The notes below the pieces were generated by a model. It was given only the letters and a program-made list of their open reading frames with translations, did not search any database and was not told the origin of the DNA. The translations under genes were made by a program, and so were the position numbers. DNA of 64,000 bases from Areca catechu (lineage: Eukaryota > Streptophyta > Magnoliopsida > Arecales > Arecaceae), in the NCBI GenBank assembly GCA_021397845.1, contig CM038052.1, forward strand, positions 36,130,449 to 36,194,448, in the 5' to 3' direction. Below are positions 9,329-19,692 of the stretch, in pieces. Each line of letters begins with the position of its first letter. The first letter of the stretch is position 1.

Positions 9329-10793
9329 TGTTGGCTCCACCCAGTGATTTTGATGAATAACAAAACATTGAGTACATATTGTATTCTAATGAGGATTTCA
9401 AGTTGTGAGTTTCAGGAAGAAAGCACCTCAAAATTCCAAAAACTTATGGTGTATGGCACGCAATGGCACGGAGCAATTCTCACATATCCGGACATTCTCT
9501 TCATTGAAAAAGGGCTTATAATTGCTTAACTATTATATGTTTATGCATTCATGAACTTTATTTTTGATTTCGAGGCTTTTACACTTGAATCTGGATGTTT
9601 TCAGTCTCAAGTGTCGACACCTGGACAGTCAAGTGTCGATACTTCAGCATTTGGCACGGACAAAAATCCTTGGCATGCCAAGTGTCGACACCAAGTGTCG
9701 ACACTTAGGTTTCAAGTGTCGACTCAAGGCCTGAGATTTTTGAAAATACAGAACTTTGTTGTTTCAAGGATTTTTGTGTCAAGTGTCGACACCTGTGCAT
9801 CAAGTGTCGACACTTGAATGTTCAAGTGTCGACTCCTAGAAATCAAGTGTCGACACCTGACAGCCAAGTGTCGACACCTTATAGCCAAGTGTCGACACTT
9901 GCAGCCTGACAGCTCTAACGGATCTATTTTTCTGGCTTACAGAAATTGGTTTTGAAGCTTCAAACGACTATTTCCAATGCTCCAACGGTCACAAACTATT
10001 TTTAGAAGGTTTTTGGTGTATTTAATCTCCACCAGCCTCATTTTAAAAGAAGAGAAGTGAAGAGAAGAAAAGAAAAAAAAAGAAGAGAAAGCAAGAGAAA
10101 AGTCTATTCAAGAGCATTCAAGTCCACTCAAAAGCCAAAAAGCCATTATTCTCTCTAAAACTTCAAATCAAAAGCCTCTTCTAGCTTGATTCCACTGAAA
10201 AAGCCTACTAGCTCAACTTTACTACATTCCAAAAGGAGGCAACTTGAAGAAGAGTGAAGTCAAAGCATCCTTTGGGCTTCAAAGATTCCAATCTACTCTT
10301 GAAGAGAGTTTGTTGTAGTTTTAAATTTCATATCTGTTTTATTGTGCTTTGACCTTGCTTTCAAGGGTGTCTTGAAAGAAGGTTATTGTGGTTTGTTGGT
10401 GAGCCAAAGTGTTAAAACCAACTAGGGTTAACTTGTGAGCCCGAAGACAAAACAAGTATTTAAGGTTGTTGGTGAGCCTAGGTGATAAAACCAACTTAGG
10501 TTTTGACTTGTGAGCCTTGTGAAAAACAAGTCAACTGTAATCTGGTGTGGATTATAGTGAAATTCCCAAGGGTAGCTTGGGGAGTGGATGTAGGTGCTAG
10601 GTTTGCACCGAACCACTATAAACCTTGTGTTTGTGTGTGATTGCTCTTTTCCTCTCGTATTCTTTAATTAATTGCTATCATCTTGCATCTAATTTATTAT
10701 TGCTCACAAGCATCACTAGACCTTCACTTTATTGTGTTAAATTTTTTAAAGACCCAATTCACCCCCCCTCTTGGGCTCCATTTCTGGGCAACA
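9329..10793 (+). mobile_element. solo SIRE-type Copia LTR, TSD ATAGG
   Basis: A single 1465-bp LTR beginning TGTTGGCTCC and ending GGGCAACA, flanked by ATAGG at 9324-9328 and 10794-10798. Its first part (GATTTTGATGA...) and end (CCCAATTCACCCCCCC before CTCTTGGG) match the LTRs of the SIRE element at 31650-42437 in structure and partly in sequence. No PBS or gag follows, so this is what remains after LTR-LTR recombination. Its U3 part holds an 11-copy motif array (9608-9898). Confidence 0.92.
9608..9898. repeat. 11-copy CAAGTGTCGAC array inside LTR
   Basis: CAAGTGTCGA starts at 9608, 9630, 9679, 9692, 9713, 9780, 9801, 9823, 9844, 9865 and 9886. Most copies extend to CAAGTGTCGACACTT/C, whose core GTGTCGACAC is a perfect palindrome. 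The last six are spaced 21-22 bp, two helical turns. It lies in the promoter half of the LTR, so a clustered protein-binding site is plausible. Confidence 0.9.
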
Positions 10794-10995
10794 ATAGGAT
10801 ACCCTAATTTTCGACGACTTCTTAGTTCATCGACGATCCTACCCCTGATCTCTGTCCCCCATCACCCATGTTTCTTAGCAAGTCTCTTTGTCTGAGAGGA
10901 GAACTCATGGGAGAGAGATCCTTTCCCACCAGAGGAATCGATGCAATCTTCAACCTCACTAGAGCTTTAGGTGAAAGTGATTTAGTAGCAATAGA

Positions 10996-11014
10996 TTGAC
11001 ATGCCAGGTAGGGG
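10996..11014 (+). other. Tat-type primer-binding site of the outer element
   Basis: TTGACATGCCAGGTAGGGG corresponds to the TTGGCGCACCAGGTATGGGG after the left LTR of the young Tat element (17740), with several changes. The DNA before it (10799-10995) should be the end of the outer LTR. Confidence 0.65.
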
Positions 11015-11113
11015 AGCAGTAGCAGATGGTGTTAGACTGCAAGCAGTTGAACAGCATCCTCCGTAAGACAATACCACTCCATGAAGAGCGCCCCCCTTTT
11101 AAGGCGTGGCCGC

Positions 11114-11278
11114 ATGGTGGTCACACGTGCTCGAGAAGCCTCCACCAGTAATGTTGGAAATCCTTCACACCGCAGCAATCGACATAGTCAGGAGGTGGAA
11201 CTTCTCATTCAACCACCCCCATCCCTATGGACCAGTAGGACCAGATCACCACATTTACGCGGTAGGTCCAAATGCTAG
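11114..11278 (+). pseudogene. gag N-terminus of the outer Tat element
   Basis: From ATG 11114 it reads MVVTRAREASTSNVGNPSHR and then QEVELLIQPPP, matching MVVTRGHEASTSRVGEVHSP at the gag start of the young Tat (17817). The frame breaks at 11278. The gag continues at 52484 beyond the inserted Athila-like element, whose TSD lies at 11366-11370. Confidence 0.8.
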
Positions 11279-11370
11279 CTATCATGGTCTAGCAACTACA
11301 GCACTGGTATTGTTCTATGGCAACATAGCAGTAGCCAGGAATCCCAACGGTCCTTGTCACTGCTGCTCAT

Positions 11371-13063
11371 TGGTGCGCGTCGCTATGCACTGATTTGAAA
11401 CCTTAAATCTACTACTCTTAAAAGTAGAATAGTGGGAGTAAGGGTCGAATCCACAGGGACTTTGGATTATTCCGAAAATAACTTTTCAACACCAATGCTT
11501 TACTAATAACAAAAAAGTATAAATTAACTAGCTAACTAAGATAGATAATGAAAAAGTATAAATGCAATAGATAAGAATCTCGAAATTCCAACTGGTTACT
11601 TGCTAGGTGGGCTGGCACTCCACTTCTATGTAAATGATATGTATATCCCGATCCAGATATAATCTATTCTTGGCGATCATGACCCGTACCTGTTCGATCA
11701 TAGCCCATTCTCCTGAAATATAGATTAGTCAAAAATCGATTACATACAAAATAAAAATCTTTTTAGAAATAATTTATTCCAAGAGCACAAACTGTATCTA
11801 TTGATCACATCTTGTCCCAAGAAAATAAACTATGCCTAATAAGAATTAAATAAAGACTTATAGAAATGTTAAAAAGTAACTCTTTTTATTTCATAGAAAG
11901 TAAGTACAAGAGATAAAAAATAAATGAACCCCCTATGCCAAGCACTACAGTAGAATCCCAAGAAGATGATTCAGCCTTCCATCTTGGACATCAGATTCAG
12001 CCTTCCATCTTGGACATCAGCTTTGCAAAAATACAGGAATTGGGAGTGGGATGGAATACAAGGAAAAGCAAAGTGGAATCAGAGTGGAATGGGGCGTAGA
12101 ATGGAAGTCTGCAGAATAATCCCCGGAAACACCATGTCGGGTCAGTGTGGGAACCGCGGTGATTTCTTATCTCAATCTGCTCCTCGATCTCGATTCTATC
12201 TTCCTAACCTCGCACCAGTTCGGGCTATCCCAGCAGTGATTCCATCGATCATGCACCCGTTCACGTGATCTCCATTTCTTATCCAAACAAACTCCTCCAC
12301 GTCCATCCATGTTGTCCTATCCGACTTCCGACAGCTTCTTCCTTCCAGCAGTGTAAAGATTGCTTCGGTGGACTGCTGCAGATTGGAGAAGACTGGCATC
12401 GACATCAATGGTCTGGGAGTTGTAGGGATTTTTCGATCATGGGAAGAAACCATGGAAAGCATATGGATGGTGATGGAACGGTGGAAGGGGACCAACGATC
12501 AGCGGCTCTAGCGAGTTCTCCGAGCAAAGGGGGTGGATCCGGTGGCCATGGGAATGGGCACCACATCATCTCCGGTCGACGGCAGGCTCTTGGCGGTGTG
12601 GGGTGCTTTGCGATGGCCGAACGGTAAAGAGAAGGGCAGCAGCCCTTCTTTGGCCATTTTCTGATCGTTGGGAGCTTCTCCGACCGGCGGTGGGGGTGGC
12701 AGCGACTTGGGTGACGGTGGGGGCATCTCTCTGGCAAGTTTCGGAGCAAACGGAGAAGGGTGGTCCACGGTTCTGCTCCGTGGACCACGGTCATGGCTGC
12801 AGGTGGTCCATACGCAGCTCCGTAGACCGAGCGGTCGATCCTTGGTGGACCGGTCGCTTTAAATTTCATGCAATTATTTATATAATTTTTTAAAATTCCA
12901 TTTCAGGCCCGTTCGAAGTTCGAATTATGTGTCGTTTATGCCGTTGGACTCGTAAATTCGAGCTCTTCACATTTATAAAGTCAATTTTTGTAAAATACCA
13001 CATAAAAATATTAATTTTAACCAAATAAAGCTGGATTAATTCTCATTATTTTAATAATTATCA
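11371..13063 (-). repeat. 3' LTR of the Athila-like element
   Basis: On the minus strand it runs TGATAATTATTAAAATAAT (from 13063) to CACCA (11371). It matches 50829-52478. The segment 12265-12870 is markedly GC-rich with long frames on both strands, but the same DNA is in the other LTR, so it belongs to the LTR. It contains a 26-bp direct duplication at about 11969-12020 that the other LTR lacks. Confidence 0.88.
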
Positions 13064-13076
13064 CACCCCCCAACTT
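13064..13076 (-). other. polypurine tract of the Athila-like element
   Basis: Minus strand AAGTTGGGGGGTG immediately before the LTR start at 13063. This is the plus-strand primer of reverse transcription and fixes the orientation of the element. Confidence 0.8.
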
Positions 13077-13198
13077 AAACTTTGCTCATCTTCAAGTAAA
13101 GAAAATGAATTAGTCTTATGTACTATCTATCCAAGAAGTGAAAATCATCTTACTTAATTCTAAAATCAGAGGATACCCAGTTAGACCATTAAAAATAT

Positions 13199-13783
13199 TG
13201 ATGGAGACCTGAAAACCTATTTTATTTTATTTTATTTGAGTCCATTAGTCCTGTGTCACTTGAGTCAAAGTGAGCCACTTGAGTCTTGTAATAAAGTGGG
13301 ACAACTGAGTCAGTTGAGTCCACTTAGTCAGGTCCAGTCATTTTAGTTCAATCAAAAGTCCAGTTAAGTTGTTCAAGTCAAAAGGAGAGTTATCAGCAGC
13401 CAGGAGATTCACCAGACCGCTCCAACCAGAGCTGGCCTTCATGCACCTGGACCCTTTCATGCCGCCAAGCCCGCAAGAGAGAGCTCCAGCCCAAGGTAGG
13501 CCCACTATTGACCGGTCCACCAGGTTTCTTGGCCCACAAGTTAGGATTTCTTAGCCCTCAAGTAATGTACCCTGGGGTGAATCTATAAATACCACCCCTC
13601 CCCTCTTGTTTTAAACATCTTCTTCTCATGAATACAACTTAAAAAGTTATTTTGTCTGAGTTTTGAGTTTTCTTCGGATTGGAGTGGGTGTGATGCTAGG
13701 GTTCCTGGTTCTTGAGTACAAGCCCTAATCCTCTGATGACTTCTACGCTCGCCAGCGATCCTCCCCCGCTCTGTCCCGCATCA
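13199..13783 (+). repeat. 5' LTR of the 2.4-kb Gypsy
   Basis: Begins TGATGGAGACC and ends CCCGCATCA. It contains several GAGTCCA/GTTGAGTCC repeats and the TATA box CTATAAATACCACCCC at 13583. Very similar to 15019-15605 by eye. Confidence 0.92.
13583..13592 (+). promoter_or_regulatory. TATA box of the 2.4-kb Gypsy 5' LTR
   Basis: CTATAAATAC followed by CACCCC. Repeated at about 15404 in the 3' LTR. The same box occurs in the LTR at 8897 and, inverted, near 4175. Confidence 0.75.
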
Positions 13784-13786
13784 ACT

Positions 13787-13799
13787 TGGTATCAGAGCC
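13787..13799 (+). other. tRNA-iMet primer-binding site
   Basis: TGGTATCAGAGCC three bases after the LTR end. Confidence 0.92.
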
Positions 13800-15018
13800 C
13801 AATATATTAGGGTTTTTTTCTCTCCCTGGCTTCCCATTGTTCCTTCTGTCCAGATCTTCGTGTAGCTTCTCAAACCTCAGTCAGCCACCGAGGTCCGTCA
13901 ATGCCCTGCACTCAAGCACCAGATCTCCTGCTGCCATTGCCCGTGAAGCCCGTCTCCAGCACCACCTCCGATCAAGTCTTCCCCCACGCCGTCGACTCCC
14001 TCACCGGATCCGCCCCATCTTCGGATCCGCTCCTGCCACCACCGGATCTCCACGTTGCTTCATCACCCGCTGGTCTCCGTCTCCGATCAAAGCCCAGCAG
14101 ATGGAACCCATGCCGCAGACTTCCGCATGCGGTCCAGTGATCCAGTCGCCCGTGTCACCCACCGGACCGCCTCCCTGCCTCCTGCAGCCACCGACAAAGT
14201 TGGGCTCCTCCAGATGCACGCACCGCCAAAGCCCCCGATAGCGGATCTGGAAGATCCAATCCACGGCTGGAGTTCCCGCCCGCCCCCGATGACCGCCGCC
14301 ACTGCCCCATCGCGCGCCAAAACTGTCAAAGACCTCGCCGCTGCTGCTGCCACCACTACGGATGCCAGCACCGCCACCGTTGTTGTCTTCTTCTCGCTCG
14401 GGCACTCCCCAATGACCGTGGAGACCTTCCTGTGCCGCAGATCCGCGTGACGCCGCCTCCCGCCGGATCTTCATCCTGCTGCTATCACCATCCGCCAGAA
14501 GCAGAGCCTCCGCGACCGCCTTTGAACCGGCGAGAAGCCATTCTTCCTCCGGCACGCCAAATCCCCTATGGTCGTGACTCCCACGACCACTGCCGCTCGC
14601 GCTCCCACCACTGCCGAACGCCATCGCGCCCCGTGCCATCCACCGGAAGCATCTCCCCGAGCCACCGTCTCCGCCCTAGCACCGCCACCGGTGAAACTCG
14701 CCGGACTTCCCTCCCCCTCCGCGAGCCTCCCCTGTTTTGTGTTGGTTCATGGAGATGAGGTGCTTCACCACACGAACGTGAAAGCATACCCGCTTCATTG
14801 TTGCCGACTTCTATGTTGCACTCTCCTCAAAGCAGCACAAATATCAAAGCTGCACGCCTTTCATGGTTGCACGGCTTCCAAAGCCATGTAGATCTCAGAG
14901 CAGCCCATAAAAAAAATCAGAGAAAAAAAAAAGGGTGAACCCATAGTCCTTTTTTATTAGTTTTGGTTCCCCGTTGAACCTGACTTGATGGAGTCGAGTT
15001 CTCCCCACCGTAGGGAAA
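13800..15018 (+). other. GC-rich interior of the 2.4-kb Gypsy, no recognised gene
   Basis: 13870-14730 is about two-thirds G+C and open in several frames on both strands (up to 212 codons on the minus strand) with Pro/Ser/Arg- or Gly-rich products and no domain I recognise. It could be captured host DNA that has drifted. From 14920 it is AT-rich and ends in the family tail GGAGTCGAGTTCTCCCCACC before the 3' LTR. Confidence 0.6.
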
Positions 15019-15605
15019 TGATGGGGACCTAAAAACCTATTTTATTTTATTTTATTTGAGTCCATTAGTCCCGTGTCACTTAAGTCAAAGTGAGCCACTT
15101 GAGTCCTGTAATAAAGTGGGACAACTGAGTTAGTTGAGTCCACTTAGTCAGGTCCAGTCATTTTAGTTCAGTCAAAAAGTCCAGTTAAGTTGTTCAAGTC
15201 AAGAGGAGAGTCATCAGCAGCCAGAAGATTCACCAGACCCCTCCAACCAGAGCCGGCCTTCATGCACATGGACCCTTTCATGCCACCAAGCCCGCAAGAG
15301 AGAGCTCCAGCCCAAGACAGGCTCACTGTTGACCGGTCCACCAGGATTTCTTAGCCCACAAGTTAGGGTTTCTTAGCCCTCAAGTAATATACCCTGGGGT
15401 GAATCTATAAATACCACCCCTTCCCTCTTGTATTAAACATCTTCTTCTCATGAACACAACTTAAAAAGTTATTTTTTCCGAGTTTTGAGTTTTCTCCGGA
15501 TTGGAGTGGGTGTGACGCCCGGATTCCTGGTTCTTGAGTACAAGCCCTAATCCTCTGGTGACTTCTACACTTGCAAGCGATCCTCCCCCGCTCTGTCCCA
15601 CATCA
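15019..15605 (+). repeat. 3' LTR of the 2.4-kb Gypsy
   Basis: Begins TGATGGGGACC, TATA box at 15404, ends CCACATCA. A purine-rich GTAGGGAAA precedes it. Confidence 0.92.
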
Positions 15606-15940
15606 AATGTACTTCATTGGATTACCAATTCCACCCATTTAGTGGTAAAGTGAAGTCCATGAAAGTTTTAAGAGTTTTTCTTTTTCCAACTTTCTATCTT
15701 ACTCTCTATATCTTCAAACTTACTTTGGTTTTGGTGTAATATTTATTTAGTTCCCACTTTTTTTTTCTTCTTTTCTTTTTCTTTTTTTTGAAAAGTAAAA
15801 CGTAAAGTCAATGCAATGTCCTAACATCTTGCTTTCTAGTTAATCCTTGTAGCGAGCTTTAAGCCAATGACTCCCAAACCAGTTGGCTTTAGGGCATTAG
15901 GTGTAAAACACCCCTCGAGCTTACTGACTCAAGTCAAAAA
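15606..15940 (-). other. 3' non-coding DNA of the Athila-like element
   Basis: No ORF of interest. A pyrimidine-rich run lies at 15755-15791. It continues to the right at 28970 beyond the inserted Tat element, because GGCTT at 15941-15945 is repeated at 28965-28969. Confidence 0.7.
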
Positions 15941-15945
15941 GGCTT

Positions 15946-17737
15946 TGTTACGACCGTGACAGTGACGTGGCCAGGCTCAGATACCGCCGAATGCGATCGA
16001 GCCACGTGGAGGTTTCTCCGGCCGAGTCAGCGCTATATCTTTAAGACCAGGTTCGGTAAGACTACACCGCCCGACGACTTTCTAAGGCAAACTGCCCTCG
16101 CCGAGGTCGAGCTCGGCTCGGGTTTCCTCTACCACCTCTTTGGCGCCCAAACCCGGAGGGGTCCGCCTAGGTGAGGTCGGCCAAAGCCAGGCGACCTCCT
16201 GCCACCTCGCCAGGTGTCCACCCATGAGGGGTCCACCTGGGCCGAGGTCGGCCGATCCTTCGCCCTTCGCCAGGTGGCCCCCCAGAGACGGGCCAACCTC
16301 GGCCGAAGCCAGGCGACCCCCTGCCACCTCGCCAGGTGTCCACCCAGGAGGGATCCACCTGGGCCGAGGTCGGCCGATCCTTCGCCCCTTTGCCAGGTGG
16401 CCCCCCGGAGACGGGCCCACCTCAGCCGAGGCCAGGCGACCTCCTGCCACTTCGCCAGGTGTCCACCCAAGAGGGGTCCACCTAGGCCGAGGTCGGTCGA
16501 TCCTTCGCCCCTTTGCCAGGTGGCCCCCCGGAGACGGGCCCACCTCGGCCGAGGTCAGGCGACCTCCTGCCACCTCGCCAGGTGTCCACCCAGGAGGGGT
16601 CCACCTGGGCCGAGGTCGGCCGATCCTTCGCCTCTTTGCCAGGTGGCGCCCCGGAGACGGGCCCACCTCGGCCGAGGTCAGACGACCTCCTGCCACCTCG
16701 CCAGGTGTCCACCCAAGAGGGGTCCACCTGGGCCGAGGCCGACCGATCCTTCGTCCCCTTTGCCAGGTGGCCCCCCGGAGACGGGCCCACCTGGGCCAAA
16801 GCCAGGCGACCTCCTGCCACCTCGCCAAGTGTCCACCCAGGAGGGGTCCACCTAGGCCGAGGTCGGCTGGTCCTTCGCTCTTCACCAGGTGGCCCCCGGA
16901 GATGGGTCCAACTCGGCCGAGGCCAGGCCGCCCGTACGGAGAAGGTCCCAGGGAAAGAGGCGCGGGCCCCGAGGCCATCCCTCAGGCCGTACGAATCCCA
17001 GGCGGTGCCCCGTACGGAGGGCGGCGGCACGCGGAACATCACTTGCATCGGCCCGACAAGTCCCACAGCCGAGGGGCACGATTCTGCCAGAACAGGCCCC
17101 ATAGATGGATGGCGCCCACACTTGGGAAAGAGAGCGCTCTCACTGGGCCCGAGGTCTGACCGGCCGCCTTACCAGCACCCCCCGCATCCTTTTCTGTCTT
17201 TGCCTTTTCCCCGTTGGGCTCGGCGAACGAGGTCGGAAAGCTGCCTGACCCATCTCACCAAAAACGAAAAAGAGAAAAGGACGGGGGAGGGGAGGCTCCC
17301 AGGAGGAGACGACGAGCGCACGATGAAAGAAAATAAAAAGGGAGGAATCTGGGGACGGCAAGGTAAGCAACAAGCCTGGGGACGAAGAAGAAGCAGCGAC
17401 GAAAGGCCTCGCTCCGAAAGAGAAACCAGGGATCCCGAGAGGGGATCACTCGGCGTGAGCTCGACAGGGAGGCCCGGCCGAAGTTCTGGTCCCCAGAGCA
17501 ACTCTCTTACCAGTAAACTCTCTAAGTCTGGAACCCTCTAGGGGGGACCCGTCTGGAGAGTCTGTTCCTTCTCGTCGTCTACTGACTTGACCGTCGGAGC
17601 TCCCTCGCCGGGATCCCCGGCCAGGGTCTTCTAACCCCTTTCTTGCAGGTTCTCCGCAGCCAGGGAGGCTCCCTCGCCAGGCGGTCAGGAAGGATCGGCG
17701 GGTCCGTGGCACGGGCATGGCGACGAGAGCGGCAACA
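15946..17737 (+). repeat. 5' LTR of the Tat element
   Basis: Begins TGTTACGACCGTGACAGTGA. It contains a GCCACGTGG (G-box core) at about 16000, six 123-bp repeats (16189-16926) and a GC-rich downstream part. Nearly identical by eye to 27176-28964, differing mainly by substitutions and small gaps in the repeats. Confidence 0.95.
16189..16926. repeat. six 123-bp tandem repeats in the 5' LTR
   Basis: Units start AGGCGACC at 16189, 16311, 16434, 16557, 16680 and 16804 (period 122-124; the fifth starts AGACGACC). Each holds two related sub-motifs, GCCAGGTGTCCACCC and GCCAGGTGGCCCCCC, so the unit itself seems to be an old doublet. Long ORFs on both strands here are products of the repeat. Confidence 0.93.
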
Positions 17738-17740
17738 GAT

Positions 17741-17758
17741 TGGCGCACCAGGTATGGG
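17741..17758 (+). other. primer-binding site of the Tat element
   Basis: TGGCGCACCAGGTATGGG starts three bases after the LTR end (GCAACA). Many Tat elements of monocots have a TGGCGCGCCAGGTAGGGG-type site here. Confidence 0.8.
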
Positions 17759-17816
17759 GGCAGGACACTGAACCCTAGCAGGAGCCAGCTTTCTGCAGGT
17801 ATCGTGCTCTCCGACA

Positions 17817-19405
17817 ATGGTGGTCACTCGTGGTCACGAGGCGTCCACCAGCCGTGTAGGGGAGGTCCACTCCCCTCCGGGGGGCCACAGCCACGAAAGG
17901 GAGCTTCCGGCTCCCCCTCCTCTTCCACAACAGCCTACCCCAGCGGACGGACCCCTTGCGGCCGTCATCCAACAGCTGCAGACCTTGACCTCAGCGGTCC
18001 GGTAGCTTCAGCATCAACAGCGGTCCCTGGCCACGCAGCCGCAGCCAGGGACCCCCGCGGCCCGAACCGCGGGGCAGCGTGGGAGCCTGCGCTCAATTCA
18101 GGGCAGGCCATCCCATCCGAGGGCCGTCTCTAACCCCCGGGAGAGCCACCAAGCTCCCGCAAAAAGAAACTACTCCGGTTCGGAGGATCACGAGAGCCGA
18201 TCCCCGGCCGACGGGGCCAAAACGGTGCATCGCAGCAAGCGACGCCGAGGCCAGACTTCACGCCGAGACCGATCAGCGCCCCCTTCACCCGCAGCCTCGG
18301 TGGAAGACTCCACCGATGAAGCCATCAGGCGCCAGGCCGAGAGGCGCCTGGAGGAGCATGAGCGCAAGCTGGCGGAGTTCGCCCATCGATTCGCCGACCT
18401 GCAGAACTCGTCGACAGACCCGGCGGGCTACGACTCCCGCCCCCCTTTCTCTGAAGAAATCCAGGCGGAACCGATCCCGAAATGGTTCCGCATGCCGCAG
18501 GTGGATCCCTACGACGGGACCACCGACCCCCTGGATCATCTGGAGAGCTATAAGGCTCTCATGAGAGTCCAGGGGGCCACCGACGCACTTCTATGCATCG
18601 CCTTCCCGGCAACCCTCTGGAAGGCCGCTCGAGTCTGGTTCACCCGCCTCGAGCCCGGATCCATTTGCTCCTTCCATCAGCTAGAAGGAAGGTTCGTGGC
18701 ACACTTCGACGCTTGTCGAAAGGTGCCGAGAGAGGTAGACAGCCTCTTCTCCATCCGCAAGCAGGACCAGGAGCTGCTCCGGGACTACATCACCCGGTTC
18801 AAGACCGCAGCCCTGGAGATCTACAGCTTGGATGAGCCCGTCGCCATGCTGGCTTTGAAGCGCGGGCTCAAGACGTCCCGCCTGACCTACTCCCTGGACA
18901 AGAAGCCACCCAGGACGTATTCCAAGCTCCTCCTCCGCGCCCACAAGTACATCCGGGCAGAGGAGGCTGACCGCACCCGGCGAGAGTTGGACGGGAAGAC
19001 TCCAAAGAGGCCGCCCCCGAGAGATACCCCGGGAGCTCGGAAGCCCGGGCCATCTGCCGACCCTCGCCCGAATCCAAGGCCGAGGGGGAGGCCACTCCCG
19101 AGCGGAGGTACACCCCTCTCCTCGCACCTCGGACGAAGATCCTCATGGAAATCGAGGGCGAGCGCTATCTCCGCCGACCTCCTCCTCAGAACCCGAGAGC
19201 CGTCCAGGACAAATCGAAGTACTGACAGTTCCACCGCGAGCACGGGCACGACATAGAGGAGTGTCGCCACCTGAAGCGGGAGATCGAGGAGCTGATTAGG
19301 AGGGGTTACCTCAGGAAGTTCGTCAAGAATGAGGCCCCCTCTGAAGGGCAGCCGCTCGCGACCTTACCGCCTATCCCTGCGATCGATAACCACCCAACGG
19401 AGAAG
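17817..19405 (+). pseudogene. Tat gag polyprotein with two stops and a frameshift
   Basis: Starts MVVTRGHEASTS at 17817. In the same frame a TAG stops it at 18003-18005 (probably from CAG), but the frame continues to about 19080. It has an RSKRRRGQTSRRD basic stretch, a coiled-coil RRQAERRLEEHERKLAEF, then the gag core from about 18480: WFRMPQVDPYDGTTDPLDHL, RVWFTRLEPGSICSF, RDYITRFKTAALEIYSLDE, TYSLDKKPPRTYSKLL. After a frameshift near 19080 the frame +2 carries YLRRPPPQ and the zinc-knuckle region QFHREHGHDIEECRHLKREI, where the first Cys is a TGA (19223-19225). Gag forms the particle and binds RNA. The N-terminal part matches the outer Tat copy at 11114 and 52740. Confidence 0.9.
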
Positions 19406-19408
19406 CCC

Positions 19409-19692
19409 GTGGGCATGATCTCGCGCGGGTTTGGTCGAGCGACGAAGAGAGCCCGGGAAGTCGGGAACCCGGAGAATGTAATCCCTCCCAAGGGGGGGGA
19501 AGTTAATGATAATGTAAACAACGATGCCGTGGTGGTCGAGATGACCATCGCGAAGCATCCTGTACATCGAATCATGGTGGATAGTGGAAGCTCGGCTGAC
19601 ATACTTTTTTACGATGCTTTCTCTCGGATGAACTTGTCCCCCGATCAGCTGAAACCGGTGCACATCCCCCTGGTAGGATTTATGGGGACTCC
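19409..19692 (+). pseudogene. Tat retropepsin (protease), N-terminal part
   Basis: Same frame as the knuckle. HRIMVDSGSSADILFYDAF contains the active-site D-S-G at 19580-19588, with VVEMTIAKHPV before and MNLSPDQLKPVHIPLVGF after. The frame shifts near 19690 and the protease continues in the pol frame (GVEGEITLPVTAG, then PYNAILGHPGLNQL). The enzyme cleaves the polyprotein in the particle. The related remnant in the outer Tat at 53950 has D-S-R. Confidence 0.88.

Larger units (their letters stand above)
13199..15605 (+). mobile_element. 2.4-kb non-autonomous Gypsy-type element, TSD AATAT/AATGT
   Basis: Two LTRs of 585 and 587 bp (13199-13783, 15019-15605) flank a 1.2-kb interior. AATAT (13194-13198) and AATGT (15606-15610) differ by one base. 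PBS and 3' tail are of the chromovirus type seen elsewhere here, but gag and pol are absent. It lies in the 3' non-coding part of the Athila-like element. Confidence 0.9.

Noticed and set aside
9608..9898. CRISPR-like array (short repeats with about 8-10-bp spacers)
   Set aside because: Spacers are far too short, repeats are palindromic decamers inside a TSD-flanked LTR, and the genome is plant.
14001..14639. 212-codon minus-strand ORF in the 2.4-kb Gypsy
   Set aside because: Gly/Arg-rich composition only, with equally long frames on the other strand; GC-rich DNA without stops, no recognisable domain.
16082..17541. Long overlapping ORFs on both strands (339-342 and 298 codons) in the Tat LTR
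   Set aside because: They are products of GC-rich 123-bp repeats whose unit length is often a multiple of three; the same frames occur in the other LTR and there is no domain.
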